Positions 1 to 10,100 of a stretch of DNA of 64,000 bases are shown piece by piece. Every line of letters begins with the position of its first letter. Position 1 is the stretch's first letter. The position numbers and the translations under genes were made by a program. The notes under the pieces are model-generated. The model made no database searches. It was not told the origin of the DNA and was given only the letters and a program-made list of their open reading frames with translations. Origin of the DNA: Pedomonas sp051304405 (GTDB lineage Bacteria; Pseudomonadota; Alphaproteobacteria; Sphingomonadales; Sphingomonadaceae); assembly GCF_051304405.1 (NCBI RefSeq), contig NZ_JBPPGG010000003.1, positions 1 to 64,000 on the forward strand, in the 5' to 3' direction.

Positions 1-58
1 GTAGCTCGTCAGGCTCATAACCTGAAGGTCGTCGGTTCAAATCCGGCCCCCGCAACCA
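1..58 (+). tRNA. tRNA-fMet (CAU), 3' part only
   Basis: The window opens inside an initiator methionine tRNA. The anticodon loop CTCATAA (CAU) sits on the stem CAGG/CCTG, followed by the T-arm GGTTCAAATCC and an encoded CCA end at 56-58. The D-arm remnant GTAGCTCGTC is the initiator form. The third anticodon-stem pair is A-U rather than the G-C of E. coli, as I recall for alphaproteobacterial initiators. The acceptor 5' strand lies upstream of the window. Confidence 0.93.
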
Positions 59-65
59 AAACGAT

Positions 66-92
66 AAAAGCCAGCCCCAAGGGCTGGCTTTT
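66..92 (+). terminator. Rho-independent terminator of tRNA-fMet
   Basis: A 12-bp hairpin (AAAAGCCAGCCC, loop CAA, GGGCTGGCTTTT) starts 8 bases after the tRNA CCA end. Its right arm runs into a T-stretch. Confidence 0.85.
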
Positions 93-147
93 GGCGTTTT
101 TGGGCGTGAGGGCTCGGTGAATGAGCCAACCGGTTCGGACCAAGGCG

Positions 148-239
148 CGTCAGCGCCGAAGGTCAACGCGAGCAAAGCGAGCGGTAAATCCGGCCCCCAG
201 CTCAATTCCAAAAAACAGCAAATCCAGTAACCGCAACCA
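148..239 (+). repeat. Decayed second copy of the tRNA-fMet 3' end
   Basis: Short blocks of the tRNA at 1-58 recur here in the same order: CGTCAG (148-153), GAAGGTC (158-164), GG-TAAATCCGGCCCCC (183-198) and CCGCAACCA (231-239). Unrelated bases separate them. A terminator follows, as after the intact tRNA. The anticodon loop is gone, so it cannot be a working tRNA. It is either a decayed tandem tRNA duplicate or a scar of an element that used the tRNA 3' end as attachment site. The order of blocks is seen; the origin is inferred. Confidence 0.5.
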
Positions 240-248
240 CCGATACAA

Positions 249-279
249 AACAGCCCCGGCGCATAAAGCCGGGGCTGTT
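249..279 (+). terminator. Strong hairpin terminator
   Basis: A perfect 12-bp stem (AACAGCCCCGGC / GCCGGGGCTGTT, loop GCATAAA) is followed by a short T-rich stretch (CTTGTTT). It stands behind the decayed tRNA copy in the same relation as the terminator at 66-92 to the intact tRNA. Confidence 0.7.
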
Positions 280-1077
280 CTTGTTTGCGGTAAAGGCGAT
301 CACACGGCCGCCCTCGGCGGACCGTCAGCGCGCCATACTGGCCGATGCTTTTGCGCGGCGACGGCGGGCAAAGGCGCACCCTGCCAAGGCAATCCCGGTC
401 AGCGGAAGCGCGCTGCCCCTGCGTCCCTGAACACTTAAATACGGGATTGTGGGCCGGACCGGCGTAGTCAATGGGGGCGTGAAAAATTTGACGTGCACAT
501 GATGCTAGCCTCTAGTGGCTGATACTCCCCTGTCGGGCTTCAAGGGCAGCCAGTAGACCGACACCCCTCAGCGACGTGCGTGCCAGCCTACAGACAGTGA
601 CCGGCGAAAACGGCGGGAAACTGAGTTCCCCAACCATAATGCGCTGATCACGGGAACAGAAGGGTCCTTGCAAGACATCGCGCTGGGAAGGCCCATGCAG
701 CTTGCCGTAATTGAAAGCTTCAATGGTCACCTGCGGACCGAAGTCTTAACGAAGCACGTTCATATCGTTCAACCATGCCCGCAGCGTACTTCTTTGGGGG
801 TAGCGCGGTTGCAACATGATCGGGTTCGCTCAAAACGAGGTGGTCGCACTTCCGCTCAGTCCGTTGGGCAAAGGGCTTGGAGCTATGCCGCCGAGCCCGA
901 TGCCGTTCAAACAAACCTCCAGAAAGTCGGGTGCAGACTCTACTCCTGACCCGGTAACAATCAGGGAACACGTCAGGTGCAACTGCCTGAGTCAGATTTT
1001 ATTTAGCGAACCTGCAAGCCGCGTCTAACCAGGCCTGAGTGTCGGCTTTCACGACATGTGATGGCAAACTTGCAGTC
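280..1077. other. Non-coding stretch with one IS relic
   Basis: Apart from the transposase remnant at 668-949 I see no credible gene here. Short open frames on both strands lack recognisable domains and ribosome binding sites. The stretch is probably debris between the tRNA locus and the decayed receptor/peptidase pair. Confidence 0.5.
668..949 (+). pseudogene. IS3-family transposase C-terminal relic
   Basis: The translation contains GRPMQLAVIESFNGHLRTE, which matches the end of the IS3-family DDE integrase core (typically G-K/R-P-x-Q-N-x-x-x-E-S-F-N-G), including the catalytic Glu. Further on, HDRVRSKRGGRTSAQ resembles the family's usual end (N-x-x-R-x-H-S-A-L-G-G-R-T-P-A). The part between is scrambled. 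The DDE Asp residues, the N-terminal half, OrfA and terminal inverted repeats were not found. It is a dead fragment of about 90 codons. Confidence 0.6.
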
Positions 1078-3602
1078 TCAATACTGAGCTGTCGCAGTTG
1101 TCGTTTGGCTGGCCTGCGCAGACTGTGCCGCCTGGTCTCGCATTTTCCGCCAGCTGATATACTGCTCCCGCTTTTTCGGGTCTGGATCCTCCTCGCCCAT
1201 CAGCCAAAACCGCATCCAATCCACTGTCCCTTGGGACGAGATGTAGCGCTGGATGGGGTTTATGGGCGCGTGCGTTGTGCCATCATACACATAATATTCG
1301 ACTGGCTTGTTGAGTCGTTTCATGATCGTCAACACATCATACCAAGCGATCGCACCGCCCTGTAATACGTCTCTATACGCAAGGCCGCCCGAACCTTGTC
1401 CAGAAGATAGATGCTATTGTTCTCGATCCATTGCTGCTTTCCGTCTCCCCAAGGGTATCCGCCGACGCTCTCCTCGACGATGGAAGCTTTCTCCACGGGC
1501 CAGCCCGCCGAGAGAAAATAACTGAGAGGGCCGAACGTTGCCGCATCTGCGACCACGACAGCCCCAATGTTGAGGCCTGATTTTGTGAGCACCTCCATCG
1601 CAGTGCGGCCGCCGCCGCTCCAACCCACGATTCCGATGCGCTCGGGATCCACAAGATTTTCCTCGGCAAGCTTGTCTATTGCCGATCGCAAGCCCTCGAA
1701 AATGACATGATAGCCCTGAGGGCTATCGAATCTCGTGGAACTATCCCAGGTCTCGGGTATTGCCGGGACGTGCAGGACGACAAATCCAGCGCTGGCAAGG
1801 GCTCTTCCTGCATAGGGAGCTGTTTCAGCCGGATCGCTGGCATCCCGGAAGAATTTGTTTTCGCGGAGGCAGTGGATCTGGATGACCAGAGGGTATCGGC
1901 GTGACCTGTTGAAAGTGGGGGGCAATATGAGGGCGGCCTTCCATTGCTTGCCATCGCCAGCCGTCCATTTGAAGATGCGTGCTTCTGGAATGTTTATGTT
2001 TCGCAGCTCTGGATTGAGGTCGGTCAGGCGCGCTCCACGGCCGCTCTCAGCATCTTCGACATAATAGTCGGGCGGTGTGTTCAGATCCTCCCGAACGGAC
2101 ACAACCAAGGGCGCTCTTCGGCCAATAGTATTTGGCACCGAACGCGACTCCCGGGATTTCCAACCATCCGCCAGCTTCTCGAAAACCCGATAGCTGTAAA
2201 TTCCGTTCTCCATTACATTCTGGCCACGCTGAATGGGGTTGTTCCGAATTCTGGCGACCAGCTGACCGGCGCCGACAAGTTCGGTTGTCATCACGGATTC
2301 GTTAAGAATGCTTCTGAGTGCTATGGGATCGTCAAACGTATGGAATGGGGTCAGTTTTTTTTCGTAAACATCATATTCAACGAAATGGATCTTTTCGGGA
2401 GGTGGGGCAGAGTTTCGGTCTGGAAACACGTTGTCGGGCAGGTGCGTATGCGTCAGAATGACGGTCCGGCTATCAGGAAGCCAATGACTATCTGAAAGAC
2501 GGGCACTGAATCCAGCCGGTGCATCGAAAATCGGGGCGGTGGTGCCATTCTCGACATCGACGAGAAGAAATTGGGGAGCCATGGGCAACCCCTCGCCAAC
2601 CAGGTTGCTGCTTTTTCTAGATCCTCCTACCTCTGTCCACAGATCGATGCCGCTGATCATTGGGAAATATTTGCTCCAATGAGCCGGCAAGCTGCTGTCC
2701 GGCGAGGCAAGCAGAGTGGCCCATCTGCCATCCGGAGATAGTCTTAATGTGGACTGGTCGGGAGCATAGGTCAGCAACCCGGAAATGGGCACGCCGACTG
2801 GAGTTTGGGTGTCTTCGGCCTCCGAATGCAGCGGCGCCTTGAATACCTGCATTCGCTGACGTGGAAATCGCTGTGCCAGTCCTGGGTTCTCACACGCACC
2901 TGTATGTATGGGGAAAGCATACTGGCCTACCTTTTCGGGCTCCAGGAAGGCTACGTGGCAATCCTGTATGACGTTGGCCAGATAGACCACCACGCTATTT
3001 TCTTTCGAGATTGCATAGTCAACCACCTGTCCTTTAGATTTTGTGAGGCGCCGTAGGTGCCCTGAAGAAATGTCAAGAAGATAAATATCTCCAGCATCTC
3101 CTTCTTCTGCGAGAATGAAGGAGATGAGCGCGCCATGGTCCTGCCAGCGCAACTCCCTGATTGGCAAGAACGGCCCGCCCGAATAGGTGTGGGAAAAATC
3201 GTTTGTGCTTAGCTGAAAGATTGGTCGACCTTGGGGGCGTGGGAATTGTCCGCCAGAGGCGGCGAATTTGCGAAGCTCCTCAGTATCATACAGCCACAAA
3301 GTATAATGGTTCTTCCCCGATGACAGGTCGCCTCGCATCGTCAGGAGTAGGGACGATTTTCCATCAGGTGAGGTCGTCGCAAACTGTGGCTCTGGTGCGT
3401 CCGTTGAATTCAAATACCATGGTTGCTTCATTTCAATGCTTTGACGAACGCCAAAGGACTCCATTTTTCGGATGGAAGAGCTTGGCACCTCGGTTTTTGA
3501 AGGGACTGCATTTGTCAGACGGATCGTTGCGGATTCCGCATCAGAAATAACAAGAATTGCAGATGCCAGGATGGCATATGCCCGAAAAAGAAAGTTAGTC
3601 AT
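1078..3602 (-). pseudogene. S9 peptidase (Atxe2-type lasso-peptide isopeptidase), frameshifted
   Basis: This encodes a secreted prolyl-oligopeptidase-family hydrolase: signal peptide (residues 1-24), beta-propeller middle and alpha/beta-hydrolase end. The nucleophile Ser is in GWSGGG near residue 662. The frame then runs out at 1329, while a second frame (1335 down to 1078) carries the rest, including the catalytic-His region DGTTHAP and the typical tail EEDPDPKKREQY. The two join if one base is restored near 1368-1372, after LRIET, close to where the family's catalytic Asp is expected. The tail and the TonB receptor just upstream (23-bp gap, likely operon) fit Atxe2-type isopeptidases, which hydrolyse lasso peptides imported through the receptor. 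No lasso precursor or cyclase genes are visible. A sequencing error is the alternative to true inactivation. Confidence 0.72.
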
Positions 3603-3625
3603 GAGGACACCGTGTTATTATTGAT

Positions 3626-6496
3626 TTACCATCGCTTGATAAGGGTGACGGAAGCAAACCTGCCGAGCGGCGTTGCATTGGTTGCGTCGTATCCAAAATA
3701 GGTATCGACAAATGGCGGGTTGTTGTTGAGCAGGTTGATGCACGAAAGCGTGAAAACTGTATCCTGCAGAAAGCTTATATCGGTGTAGTTGAAATCATAG
3801 CTGAGGGAGACGTCGACGGTTGTCCAGGACCCCACCTTGGGTTTGGTCGGTGAAGAGGGGTTGCGGTAATCGTCAACGTAATTGACAAATGTAGTGAAGT
3901 TGACAGGTCCCGAGTTCCACGTAGCGGATAGTCGGGAGCGGAAATCAACCGGGCGGCTGACCTCATTCAGATTTGAGACATCGGGAGAATCGGGAAGGAA
4001 GCGAAATTTGTAATCAATTAAATAGGCTGTATTGGCAGAGAGAGAAAGTTCTCCCAGATTTCCGATTGAGAAATTGTAGCTAGCCTCGAAATCAATTCCG
4101 CGCCCAATGCTTCGGGCATGATTGGTTATGCGTCCGTCTATAATGACCTTGATCAGTTCGGGGTTGGCGCAGGCGGGAAGGGCTGCGCTGTCGGTGGCGA
4201 TCGCACAGATTGCGCGTATCTGGTCGAGTGATGGATTGCGTTGAAGGATCGGGCCAAACTCGTCTTCCCGGGCGAGGATGTCATCGGGCCGAGAAACTTC
4301 AACGATACGATCCTTGAACTTGATGTTGAAGAAGGTGGCATCAAGGCGCAGACCGGGAATCTGCGGCGGGGCAAGTGTAGCGCCAAGTGTCCAGGTTGTC
4401 GCCTTCTCGTTTCTGATGTCCGGAGCGATTCCCCCGATAATCATTGCAAAGCTTCGGCCGTTTGGCGAAAGAGGATCGTCGATAGGAAATCCTGTTGTTG
4501 AGGTTTCAGTAATCCGGTTCGCAAGGCTCGGAGTGGCGAAGGAAGTGCCATAGGTTCCTCTCAAGCTATAACCGGGGAAAACCTCCCACGAAACGCCGAT
4601 CTTGGGATTGAAGGTCGTTTGCCGGGTTGATTCCAGTCCTTCCGAGAAGCGCGGCTTGTCCTTGTAGGAATACAGGCGGCCAGACAGGGATACCGTCAGA
4701 GATTCGGCAAGAGACGTCCGGTTTTGCGCGCTGATCAGTGAAAAGAACAGTTCGCCGAACGCCGATAACACTTCTCTATGGAGGCGTTGTTCGCCGATTG
4801 CAGCCAAGGAGGTAATACTTCGGGCCTTTTCCTTGCGATAGTTACCCCCAAACGCAAATCGGAGATCCCCACCAGGTGTCGAGAAAAGACTTCCGTCAAG
4901 CAGAGCGTTGAATTCCAGTATGGAGAATCTGGTTCGGAAAAATCGCTCGCCGGCAATATAAGCCAGGGTGTCCGGATGATTGTCGTCGCCGTTGCTGAAT
5001 ATATTAAAAACGCGCACTGTATCATCAAAACTCAATGCTTCAAGTAAGCGATTGTTGTCTGCAAAGTTAGATGTCTCCGTATTGGCTTTTTCCCGGCTGT
5101 AAGAGCCATATGCGCGTAACTGCAGAGTCTGGGTGATGTTGTACTCAAAACCTGCCGTTGCGTTTTGGCTTTTGACATCGGAACGGTTCTCGACGTTGCC
5201 GAGCGCACCACTGAGGTTGTAGGCGACAAGAAGTGGCTCACCTGTCCCAAAGGCATCGATATAGAACGGATAATCCTTGGTTACTGTAACGACACTGACC
5301 GAAGACCCTGTTTGCGAGAGCACATCGCGGTCGCCATAGCGTCCCTCCAGAAATATCGAGAAATCGGGCGAGAGTTCCTGCCGAGCATGGAGGTAGACGC
5401 TATGTCGTTTTAGCTTGGGGAGAAGATCATTCCCGTCAGAGAGACTGTACAGGTTAGCCTGGTCGGATGGCAGGAGGTCCGATGGCAGTAGCGGTTGCCT
5501 GGAGTGGTTTTCGGGGACTGCAAATCTGATCTGGAAAGTGGCCGGATCCATGATACTGGCTGGCTACGTAAAGAACGTTCGCCAATCGGTACCTCCAAAG
5601 GGACGGAGATCGTCGGATCGGGCGTAGCGGCGCTCGTCATGAAACAGGTTGGTTCGATCGTAGTATTCATAACCGATGAAGACGCTGCCAGTATTCCAGC
5701 TTGTGCCGAAGGACTAGCTAAAATTGAGCTCCCTCAGTCCTCCTTCGGTAACATGACCGAACCGGCCCCTCGTTTCCGCACCGTCATATGACTTCTTGAG
5801 AATGACGTTTACCACGCCTGCGACCGCATCTGCGCCGTAAACGGATGAGGCGCCATCTGGAAGAACCTCGATTCTTTCGATAAGCGACGCGGGAATGGAA
5901 GAAATGTCCAATGAGGTCGTATCCAGACCAATTGCCGGCAGGCGACGTCCGTTGACAAGGACAAGAGTGGCCTTTTGGCCCAAGCCGCGAAGGTTAGGTG
6001 AGGTCGAAGCGGTAAAGTTGGTGTTACTTTCTATCGTGCGGCCTGCATGCTCGGTATAACCGCTTATGAAATTCTGCGGCAGGATTGCCATCATCTGGCT
6101 TGCGGTCACATAGCCGCTGCGCTGGATATCTTCCTGTGTGATCGCGATTGGTTTTGTGCCGGCCGAGGCGCCGATGCCCCGGATCAATGTGCCGGTGACA
6201 ATGATCGTGTTGCTTTCGTCCGGGGTTTGATCTTGGCCGGATTGCGGCCCCGAGGCTGAAATCAAAGCCGATGTCGACATGCTTGCAATTTCGGATGAAC
6301 CCCTGGGTGTATCGCTTTCGTCCGTTTGTAAACCTGTCTGGCCTTCAGGCGGTGATGCCTGCGCGGCTGGTGCTGCAAGTCGTGCGTCCGGCCTGTGCTG
6401 CTGGGCGCAGGCAGGCTGGTGACCAAGGATGGCGGTGCTTAAGGTGGTCGTTGTGTAGAGGAGAAATGAAAATTTTGCAGGAGTATGTGCCCTCAT
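3626..6496 (-). pseudogene. TonB-dependent receptor interrupted by two in-frame TAG codons
   Basis: One reading frame spans the whole region and encodes an outer-membrane receptor of about 955 codons. It has a signal peptide, a TonB box-like NTIIVTG, a plug domain (LRGLGQKATLVLVNGRRLP, IERIEVLPDGASSVYGADA) and a 22-strand barrel ending in Trp (TLIKRW). TAG stops interrupt it at 5716-5714 and 5566-5564, with 49 sense codons between. The frame is kept across both, and Gln (CAG) would fit each context (NFS-x-SFG, FFT-x-PAS). GGAG lies upstream of the ATG at 6496. It heads a likely operon with the frameshifted S9 peptidase, so the substrate may have been a lasso peptide or another peptide. It is either a pseudogene or readable only by amber suppression. 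Confidence 0.8.
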
Positions 6497-7024
6497 TTAT
6501 GCGCTCCGAGCGAATTAAATTTTAGTAGACAATGAAAGTATTTTAAATTTTGACTGTATTTGTGTCTGGAATGATTATTTGATTGGCAACGGTGGTGAGG
6601 GGGTAATTTAATGCGGGGTGTTATATTGTTTATTTTATAACTGTTAGGGGAAAGTAATGAGTTGTTATTTTAATAAATAGATTTTATTTCGATATTTAAT
6701 TTTATGAAATATATATCTTGAAAAGAATTATATTAGTTATATTGTAGTTAGAGATAAAATACGAGTTCAGTATTAGTAAAATATTGACAATGTCAATAGG
6801 ATGTGAATTCTGTTTGTATAAGGGAGTCTATTTTCATGCGCTTACATGTATTCATGCGTGTATTACATTGGTAGAATTGCCAAGTTTCGGCCGGACCTGC
6901 TCCGGTGTGAGGGGCCTCGGGGTAAGTGGTTTGGGCATCCTGCTCGTTGACGTTGCACGGCGGGCGACCATGAGCATCCTTTTCGTATGATGGGGCTGTG
7001 CGCCAACGCCAAGGGTGGGCGTTC
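6497..7024. other. AT-rich intergenic region upstream of the receptor
   Basis: Positions 6530-6880 are strikingly AT-rich for this genome (long runs of A/T around 6600-6800). I see no gene. It must hold the promoter of the minus-strand receptor operon and contains a perfect inverted repeat at 6783-6797. Confidence 0.6.
6783..6797. promoter_or_regulatory. Perfect inverted repeat, possible operator
   Basis: ATTGACA-A-TGTCAAT is a perfect 7-bp inverted repeat with a one-base centre in an otherwise featureless AT-rich region. It lies about 290 bp upstream of the receptor start at 6496, which is far for a simple repressor site. Function unproven. Confidence 0.35.
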
Positions 7025-7073
7025 AAAAAATGGGGAGTGCGGAGGTTCCTGTTCGTATCCGCAAACAGGAACC
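7025..7073 (-). terminator. Terminator of the autotransporter gene
   Basis: A 10-bp stem (GGTTCCTGTT 7044-7053 / AACAGGAACC 7064-7073) lies 40 bp past the stop codon. On the minus strand it is followed, after about a dozen bases, by a run of six T (7030-7025). Confidence 0.55.
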
Positions 7074-7113
7074 CTCACACCTTTCCCTTGAAATGCCAGC
7101 CAGCCGCCGTGGG

Positions 7114-10100
7114 TCAGAACGACGCCCGCAGGCCGACGGTGCCCTTGAGGCTGTAGCTGTCGCCGAAGTCGCCGAGCGCGGTCTTGCCCGAGCCCTGGGC
7201 GTAGAGGGTGACGCGGCCGTTCCAGGTGTAGCTGCCGCCAAGGCCGATCTCGCCCCACCAGGCGCGTTCGCGGTTGAGGATGTCCGTCCCGCTCACCATG
7301 ACGCCCGTCTCCGCCAGCCACTCGCGGCTGATGTTGATGATGCCGTAGAGGTAGCGGCTGCGGTTGGCCCCCACGGTGGCCTGATGGTCGAGCGACAGGC
7401 CCCAGCGCGTGCGCAGGCTCTCGGCCTGATCCGCCTTCACCACCGCCCCGGCCGGATCGACAAACCGGTCGAAGTCCGCATGGGCGTAGCTCACCTGGAT
7501 CTGCGGCGTGAGGCTGAGCCCGCCGCCGAGCGAGGCCCGCTTGCCCAGCTCCAGGCTGAAGCCGACGCCGGTGCCGTCGTTGTTCTTGGTGAGCGCGCCG
7601 AGCGTGCCGGAGGTGAGGTCGCTGGAGAACCAGCTGAGCTGGGCCTGACCATCGGCATAGAAGCCGGAGGGGCTGTGCCAGGTGAGCGTTGCACCAAGGC
7701 CGTGGCCTTCCGTCTTGATCGCGCCGCGGCCGAAGCGGGAGGTCACATGGCCGTTCGCCTTGCCGTAGTGGGCCGTCACCGCGCCGATCAGGGTGGAGCC
7801 GTCACTGCGCTGCGCCAGCGTCTGTTCCATCCCCAGCTGCATCTGCCAGCTGTTGATGTTCTTGTCGGTGCCGCTGGTCGAGAACGCCGCCTCCGGCCGG
7901 TGCCGCGTGCTGCGGATCCGGCCCCAGATGCCGCTGCCCCCGCGGATCGGCGACCCCGCCCACGACCGGTTGCCCACACGCTCCTGCATCGTCGGCAACT
8001 CGCTCAGCGCCAGCAGGGTCTGAACGTAGCCCTCATAGACCGGCACGCCCGGCTGGTAGAGCGGCTCGGCCTCGTGCGGCGGCACAGTCGGCGCCGTGCC
8101 GGTGCCGTCGGCCAGGGTCGAGTGCAGATACCAGTCGCCATCGTTCGGATCGGAGACCCCGCCCTTGAACAGGCGGTAGGCATAGGCGCCGCCGATCACC
8201 GCCGGGTCGCCCTCGAACACATAGTCGCCCCGGAGCACGAACGCGCCGTTCGACGCGCCCGCCACATCGATGATCTTGATGCCTTCCACCGTTAGGCCGC
8301 CTAGGCCATCGCGGTTCAGCACGTGTACCTGAGTGGTGCCTGACGTTTTGCCGAGGATCACCATCCGGTCGGTTGCCGAGTCATCGCCGCCAAGGGCGGT
8401 CTCGATTTCGAGCACACCGCCATTGCCGATATAATCACCGGCGACGGTGAGCGTGCCGAAGCTGTTGCCCGGTGCCACCGTGCCCGTGTTGAACACGCTG
8501 CCCACCCGGCCATTACCGCCGAGGCGGCCCTGTGTGGCCACCTCCACGTGGCTGCCGAGCGCGCCGTTGACGGAGAGCGTGCCCTCGCTCACGTGCGTCG
8601 GTGCCGTGTAGGCGCTGTTGTCGGCGGTGAGGACCAGCCGGCCGCCGCCCGTCTTGGTGAGGCTGCCGTTGCCGGACAGCGCGCTGCCCAGTGTCAGCGT
8701 CGTGCCCGCGTCGGTGAGCACCGCACCGTCTCCGGTGAAGACCAGGCCGCGCCCGCTCGCGAAGTCCGCTGTCGTCTGCAGCGTGCCGCCCTGGAAGGTG
8801 ATCGTGCCCGCCGCGCCCAGATTGGCGTCGCGTGAGACCGCCAGCGTGCCGCCGCGGATCACCGTGCCGCCGGTGTAGCTGTTGTCGCCGGTGAGGATGA
8901 GGGTGCCCGCGTCCTCCTTGGCCAACTGCGCCGCGCCCACAAGGGAGGCGGCAATCGTCGCCGTCGGCCGCGCGCCGGTGCCGTCGCCGACGCGAATGAT
9001 CGCCTGCGTGCCTGTCAACGTCAGCGGATCGCCCGTCAGCACATAACCGTCCACACCGAACTGCATGCCTGCGGCGGTCACTGCGCCATTGCTGTTGTCG
9101 ATGGTGACGGTGCCCGGCTCGCCAAGGAAAATGGCGAAGCTGCCTGCGGCGTAGTCGGAGTTCACCGAACCGTCGATCGTGGTCCAGTCGTCGCGCCGTG
9201 CGCTCAGGCGCCAGACGCCATTGCCGCCCTTGATCGAGCCGTCATTCTTGCCGCCTGTACCGCCGTCCCACACGCTGAGGGCAAGACCCGCCGTGTTGAC
9301 CAGGTTGACCTGCCCGGGGACCGAGGTCTGCACGGAAATCTGGTGGCCCCCGGGGATCGACCCCAGCGTCAGGCCCGGCCCGGAGAGGGTGCCGCCGTAG
9401 TTGAACAGGCGGTAGAGGCCCGGGCCAAAACTGCCGCCCGCGCTTTGGGTCACGTTCAACGTGCCCGCAAGGACGAGATCGCCGCCCACATTGATCAGAT
9501 CATTGAGCGCGCCGCCCGCGACGCCCGCCTCGCCGAGCTGGAAGTCGAGCTGGGACGTGGACGCGAGCGCCAGATCCCCGTTGATGGTGAGCGTGCCGGG
9601 CAAGCCTGCCGCGCCGGGGCTGAGCCGGCCCGCAACGCTCGCGTCGCCGCCGATCGTGCCGGTGCCGCCAAGCGTTGCCCCGGCCTGGACAATGGTGATG
9701 CCCGTTGCGGCCGACTGGTTGCCATTGACCAGCAGCGTGCCCCCGCTGACCCGGGTCTCGCCCGTGTAGCTGTTGGCCCCGGTCAGGATCAGTGTGCCGA
9801 GGTCGGCTTTCTCCAGCGACGCGCTGCCGGAAAGTTCGGCCTCGATGGTCGCCACATGGCTTGCGCCACCGGCAGCGCCGGTGCCAACGCGGATGATGGC
9901 GCTTGTGCCGTCGAGGGTGAGGGCATCGCCCGCCAGCACATAGCCGCTTGTCGCGAACTGGAGGCCCGCGGCATGGACCGCGCCAGTGCTGTTGTCGATG
10001 GTGACGGTGCCCGGCTGGCCCATGAACACGGCAAAGCTGCCGTTGGTGTAGTCGTCGTTCAGGCTGCCATCGACCGTCGCCCAGTCGCGCGCGCCGCCGC

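Noticed and set aside
121..438. A 105-codon plus-strand frame after the tRNA
   Set aside because: It runs through the decayed tRNA copy and its terminator; the translation is low-complexity and basic.
1331..1413. Programmed ribosomal frameshift in the S9 peptidase
   Set aside because: No slippery heptamer or downstream structure is visible near 1368-1372. A one-base deletion or a sequencing error is simpler.
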